From NCBI GenBank assembly GCA_964492335.1, contig CAZBJX010000006.1, forward strand, positions 1-64,000: a stretch of 64,000 nt of DNA. Direction: 5' to 3'. Under the pieces are notes generated by a model. It made no database searches. It was not told the origin of the DNA and saw only the letters and a list, made by a program, of their open reading frames with translations. Shown here piece by piece: positions 61,154-64,000 of this stretch. Source of the DNA: JAFGCL01 sp964492335. Lineage in GTDB: Bacteria > Chloroflexota > Dehalococcoidia > UBA2247 > RBG-13-53-26. Each line of letters starts with the position of its first letter. Position 1 is the first letter of the stretch. Made by a program: the position numbers and the translations under genes.

Positions 61154-62266
61154 ATGAAAAAGAGCCGGATCGGAATCCTCACCGGGGGAGGCGACTGCGC
61201 CGGCCTCAACCCGGCCATCAAGTGGGTGGTGAAGACGGCCACGGATGACCGCCTTCAGGCGGAGCGCGGCATCGAGTGCCAGGTGGTCGGCATCCGCGAC
61301 GGCTGGAAGGGGCTGGTGCGGGCCGGGGCGCCGGGCAATGACGGAGAGGGATGGCTGGTGCCCCTGGACCAGGGCATCGTGCGCACCTGGGACCGGTTCG
61401 GCGGCACCATGCTGGGCACCTCCCGGACCAATCCCTACGCCCCCGGGAACGACCAGTCGAAGAAGGTCCTGGAGAATATCGAGAGGCTGCGGCTGGACGC
61501 GCTGGTGGCCATCGGAGGCGAAGATACCCTGGGAGTGGCTGCCCGGCTGGTCCGGGAAGGCGTGAATCTGGTGGGCATCCCCAAGACGATCGACAAGGAC
61601 CTCTGGGGCACCGACTACACGCTGGGCTTCGAGTCGGCGGTGAACGTCATCGTCGAGGAGATCGACCGGCTGCGCACCACCGCGGGCTCCCACAAGAGGA
61701 TATTCGTGGTGGAGACGATGGGGAGGACAGCCGGGTGGCTGGCCCTCGAAGGCGGGGAGTCCGCCGGCGCCTACATCATCCTCATCCCCGAGCACGACTT
61801 CTCCATTGACAGGGTGAACGAGCTGGTGCTTGAGGGCAGGAAGCGGGAATCCAGGTACGAGATCATCGTGGTGGCGGAGGGGGCCAAGCCCGCCGGCTGC
61901 GGAGAGTTTGTCCGGGATGGCGGCGTGGACGCCTTCGGCCACAAGGTCCTGGGCGGCATCGGTGAGGCGCTGGCCAAGCAGATCATGGAGGCGACCAGTG
62001 TGGAGACCCGCAGCGTGGTGCTCAGCCATCTCCAGCGCGGCGGTGCGCCGTGCGCCTACGACCGCAGGATGGGGCGGTACTTCGGCATCGCGGCGGTGGA
62101 CCTCCTGGTCAAGGGCGATTTCGGCAGGCTGGTCAGCTACCGGAACGGGCGGATCACATCGGTGCCCATCAGCGAGGTGGCGGGCAGGCTCAGCCTGGTC
62201 GACGTCAGGACACAGTACGACACTGAACGGTATAATGGTCGCAGGACCATCCTGCCCGGCGGCTAG
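61154..62266 (+). CDS. 6-phosphofructokinase, probably pyrophosphate-dependent
   Basis: A 370-residue phosphofructokinase with LTGGGDCAGLN at the N-terminus. The donor site reads GGEDTLG at 121-127 and GIPKTIDKD with Lys at 144. ATP-specific enzymes have Gly at both key positions (GGDGS, GTIDND); Asp plus Lys mark the PPi-dependent group, so this probably makes fructose-1,6-bisphosphate from PPi and is reversible. It is expressed from a near-leaderless promoter and followed by a class II aldolase 122 bp downstream. Confidence 0.9.
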   Translation: MKKSRIGILTGGGDCAGLNPAIKWVVKTATDDRLQAERGIECQVVGIRDGWKGLVRAGAPGNDGEGWLVPLDQGIVRTWDRFGGTMLGTSRTNPYAPGNDQSKKVLENIERLRLDALVAIGGEDTLGVAARLVREGVNLVGIPKTIDKDLWGTDYTLGFESAVNVIVEEIDRLRTTAGSHKRIFVVETMGRTAGWLALEGGESAGAYIILIPEHDFSIDRVNELVLEGRKRESRYEIIVVAEGAKPAGCGEFVRDGGVDAFGHKVLGGIGEALAKQIMEATSVETRSVVLSHLQRGGAPCAYDRRMGRYFGIAAVDLLVKGDFGRLVSYRNGRITSVPISEVAGRLSLVDVRTQYDTERYNGRRTILPGG

Positions 62267-62284
62267 GGGCACAAAGGTCGCCGT

Positions 62285-62357
62285 GGCCCGGGCCTCGATG
62301 CAGAGGCCCCGGCCGTGGCGCAGAAGCTGACCCCCGCCCCCGGCCGGGGCCGGGGGC
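62285..62357. terminator. two adjacent GC hairpins between PFK and aldolase genes
   Basis: First: 12-bp arms 62285-62296 / 62303-62314, one mismatch, 6-nt loop. Second: perfect 10-bp arms 62336-62345 / 62348-62357. No T-runs. Possible termination or mRNA-processing region between the two genes. Confidence 0.5.
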
Positions 62358-62388
62358 AACGCCGAATACACAACGATGGAGAGAGAGA

Positions 62389-63666
62389 ATGGGTATTACA
62401 AGAGACAAGATCGATTCGGCCATAGAGGGGGCCATCTTCGCCCCTGAAGAGGAGGCCAGGCAGCAGCATCGGCGGGACATCAAGGAACTGGCGGCATCCC
62501 TGGGGGCCTGGCCGGCCAGCATCCAGGGCCTCTACGAGGCCGCGGGCAAGGGCCAGTACCAGAACAAGACGGTGCCGGCCATCAACCTGCGGGGGCTGAC
62601 GTACCAGGCAGCCCGGGCCGTCTTCCGCGCGGCCCTGGCGAACAAAGTGGGGGCGTTCATCTTCGAGATCGCCCGCTCCGAGATCGGCTACACCAAACAG
62701 AGCCCGGGCGAGTACACCGCCGCCGTCCTGGCGGCGGCCGTCAAGGAAGGCTTCGCGGGGCCGGTGTTCCTTCAGGGTGACCACTACCAGGTCAATGCCG
62801 GCAAGTACGGCGCCGAGCCCGGCAAGGAGCTGGCGGCCATTGAGGCCCTTATCCGCGAGTCGGTGGAAGCAGGGTTCCTGAACATAGACATCGATGCCTC
62901 GACGGTAGTGGACCTGGCGCATGAGTCCCTGGAGAAGCAGCAGGAGAGAAACTACACCATCACGGCCGGCATGACGCGGTTCATCCGCGGCATGGAGCCC
63001 GGCGGGGTCACCGTATCGGTGGGCGGAGAGATCGGCGAGGTGGGGGGCAGGAACAGCACCGTGGAGGACCTGCGGGCGTTCATGGGTGGCTACGGGAGAC
63101 TGCTGGGGACGGAGGTGAAGGGCATCTCCAAGATCAGTGTCCAGACCGGCACGACGCACGGTGGAGTGGTGCTCCCGGACGGGTCCCTGGCCGAGGTGAC
63201 GCTCGATTTCGACGTGCTGGAGCAGATCTCCAGGGTGGCCCGGGAGGAGTACGGCATGGCGGGAGCGGTGCAGCACGGCGCATCGACGCTGCCGGAAGCG
63301 GCGTTCTCCCTCTTCCCCAAGGCCGGCACGGCTGAAGTGCACCTGGCAACGGGGTTCCAGAACATCATCTACGACAGCGAATACTTCCCCAGGGGGCTCA
63401 CGGACAAGATCGCCGCCCGCCTGGTCAACAACTACAGCCACGAGGCCAAGAAGGGTGAGACCCGGGAGCAGTTCCTGTACAAGACCAGGAAGAAGGCCTT
63501 CGGCGATTTCAAGAGGGAGATCTGGGACCTGCCCGAGGACAGCGTGCAGGCCATCGGCGAGGCCCTGGAGGAGCGTTTCTCCCTGCTGTTCCGGGAGCTC
63601 AATGTGGTGGACACGATGGACCTGGTCGCCAGGTTCGTGGGCGGCCCCCGGCCGTCCGGTGCCTGA
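62389..63666 (+). CDS. class II fructose-bisphosphate aldolase family protein (long form)
   Basis: A 425-residue member of the class II aldolase family. Zinc-site residues and loops are visible in FLQGDHYQVN, VSVGGEIGEVGGRNST and VQHGASTLPE. It is longer than the common 280-360-residue aldolases. It probably splits or makes fructose-1,6-bisphosphate next to the PPi-PFK; a tagatose-bisphosphate role is the alternative. The ATG is preceded by GGAGAGAGAG. Confidence 0.82.
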   Translation: MGITRDKIDSAIEGAIFAPEEEARQQHRRDIKELAASLGAWPASIQGLYEAAGKGQYQNKTVPAINLRGLTYQAARAVFRAALANKVGAFIFEIARSEIGYTKQSPGEYTAAVLAAAVKEGFAGPVFLQGDHYQVNAGKYGAEPGKELAAIEALIRESVEAGFLNIDIDASTVVDLAHESLEKQQERNYTITAGMTRFIRGMEPGGVTVSVGGEIGEVGGRNSTVEDLRAFMGGYGRLLGTEVKGISKISVQTGTTHGGVVLPDGSLAEVTLDFDVLEQISRVAREEYGMAGAVQHGASTLPEAAFSLFPKAGTAEVHLATGFQNIIYDSEYFPRGLTDKIAARLVNNYSHEAKKGETREQFLYKTRKKAFGDFKREIWDLPEDSVQAIGEALEERFSLLFRELNVVDTMDLVARFVGGPRPSGA

Positions 63667-63758
63667 GATCCCCTGTTCCCGGCGGACCCGGCCGGGCGGT
63701 CTCCCCTGCGAAGCGGTAGACTGTACCTGATGCTGCCCCCGGACAGCCCGTCACGAAG

Positions 63759-64000
63759 ATGAAGAACGTAAGGAACTTCTGCATCATTGCCCATATCGAC
63801 CACGGCAAGTCGAGCCTGGCGGACCGCATCCTGGAGATGGCCGGCATCATCCAGACCTCGGCCATGGAGCAGGTGCTGGACAGCATGGACCTGGAGCGGG
63901 AGCGGGGCATCACCATCAAGGCCAAGCCGGTGCGGATCCCCTACCGGGCGAGGGACGGAGGCCAGTACATCCTGAACCTGATCGATACGCCGGGGCATAT
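63759..64000 (+). CDS. lepA: elongation factor 4 LepA (partial, runs off the window)
   Basis: The first 80 residues of LepA. The G1 loop is AHIDHGKSS (usually GKST), with [13 protein letters not shown] (switch I) and LIDTPGH (G3). It would back-translocate ribosomes. The start at ATG 63759 matches the family; no clear SD is visible. The gene is cut by the right edge. Confidence 0.93.
   Translation, partial: MKNVRNFCIIAHIDHGKSSLADRILEMAGIIQTSAMEQVLDSMDLERERGITIKAKPVRIPYRARDGGQYILNLIDTPGH

Overview
The window is about 64 kb of GC-rich bacterial DNA, densely coding, with short operons on both strands and mostly AGGAGG-type ribosome binding sites. Gene content suggests an anaerobic member of the Chloroflexota, probably a Dehalococcoidia-like subsurface or sediment lineage. 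The signs are an archaeal-style CO dehydrogenase/acetyl-CoA synthase pair, HypA/HypB, an aldehyde:ferredoxin oxidoreductase, several Fe-S flavin enoate reductases, a glycyl radical enzyme, PPi-type phosphofructokinase, small Cys-rich proteins and selenoproteins. The lineage is inferred from gene content only; there is no rRNA, tRNA or CRISPR array in the window.

Layout. 1-4.4 kb: Wood-Ljungdahl core (acetyl-CoA synthase, a small zinc protein, CODH). 4.5-7 kb: a surface-anchored double beta-propeller protein. 7-10 kb (minus): AOR-hypA-hypB operon. 10.3-13.7 kb: SnoaL-like protein, two SDRs, a gamma carbonic anhydrase-like protein and the remnant of an NDP-forming acyl-CoA synthetase. 13.9-22.7 kb (minus): a complete Liv-type ABC importer with two acyl-CoA ligase-like genes, probably for uptake and CoA activation of an organic acid. 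22.9-25.9 kb: NarL-type response regulator and multi-PAS histidine kinase. 26-38.7 kb: two double-domain Lrp regulators with flavoproteins, an Fe-S winged-helix protein, three OYE-type enoate/dienoyl-CoA reductases and an FAH-family hydrolase, which looks like a CoA-thioester reduction island. 38.7-43.7 kb (minus): HtrA protease, then a two-component system with an ABC permease whose ATPase gene has been cut to its C-terminal third. 43.7-50.6 kb: a third double-Lrp regulator with a metallo-beta-lactamase, divergent from a glycyl radical enzyme operon (VOC protein, GRE, activase, Zn-alcohol dehydrogenase). 50.7-56.5 kb: cytochrome b5/DUF2231 membrane protein, a selenocysteine peroxiredoxin-like protein, TreT, GalT, a thioesterase and a selenocysteine glutaredoxin-PDZ protein. 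56.6-64 kb: clpB, dnaJ, two small Cys-rich proteins, PPi-type PFK, class II aldolase and the start of lepA.

The most notable content is two redox proteins that appear interrupted by an in-frame TGA exactly at the catalytic cysteine. Each TGA is followed 22-25 nt later by a stem-loop with the same AGUU apical loop, which fits a bacterial SECIS element. Ordinary gene finders would truncate or miss both. Other leads are a CODH lacking the usual double-Cys C-cluster motif, a GRE with an unusual active-site motif, the family of three duplicated Lrp regulators, and a palindrome carrying the -35 elements of two opposed promoters.
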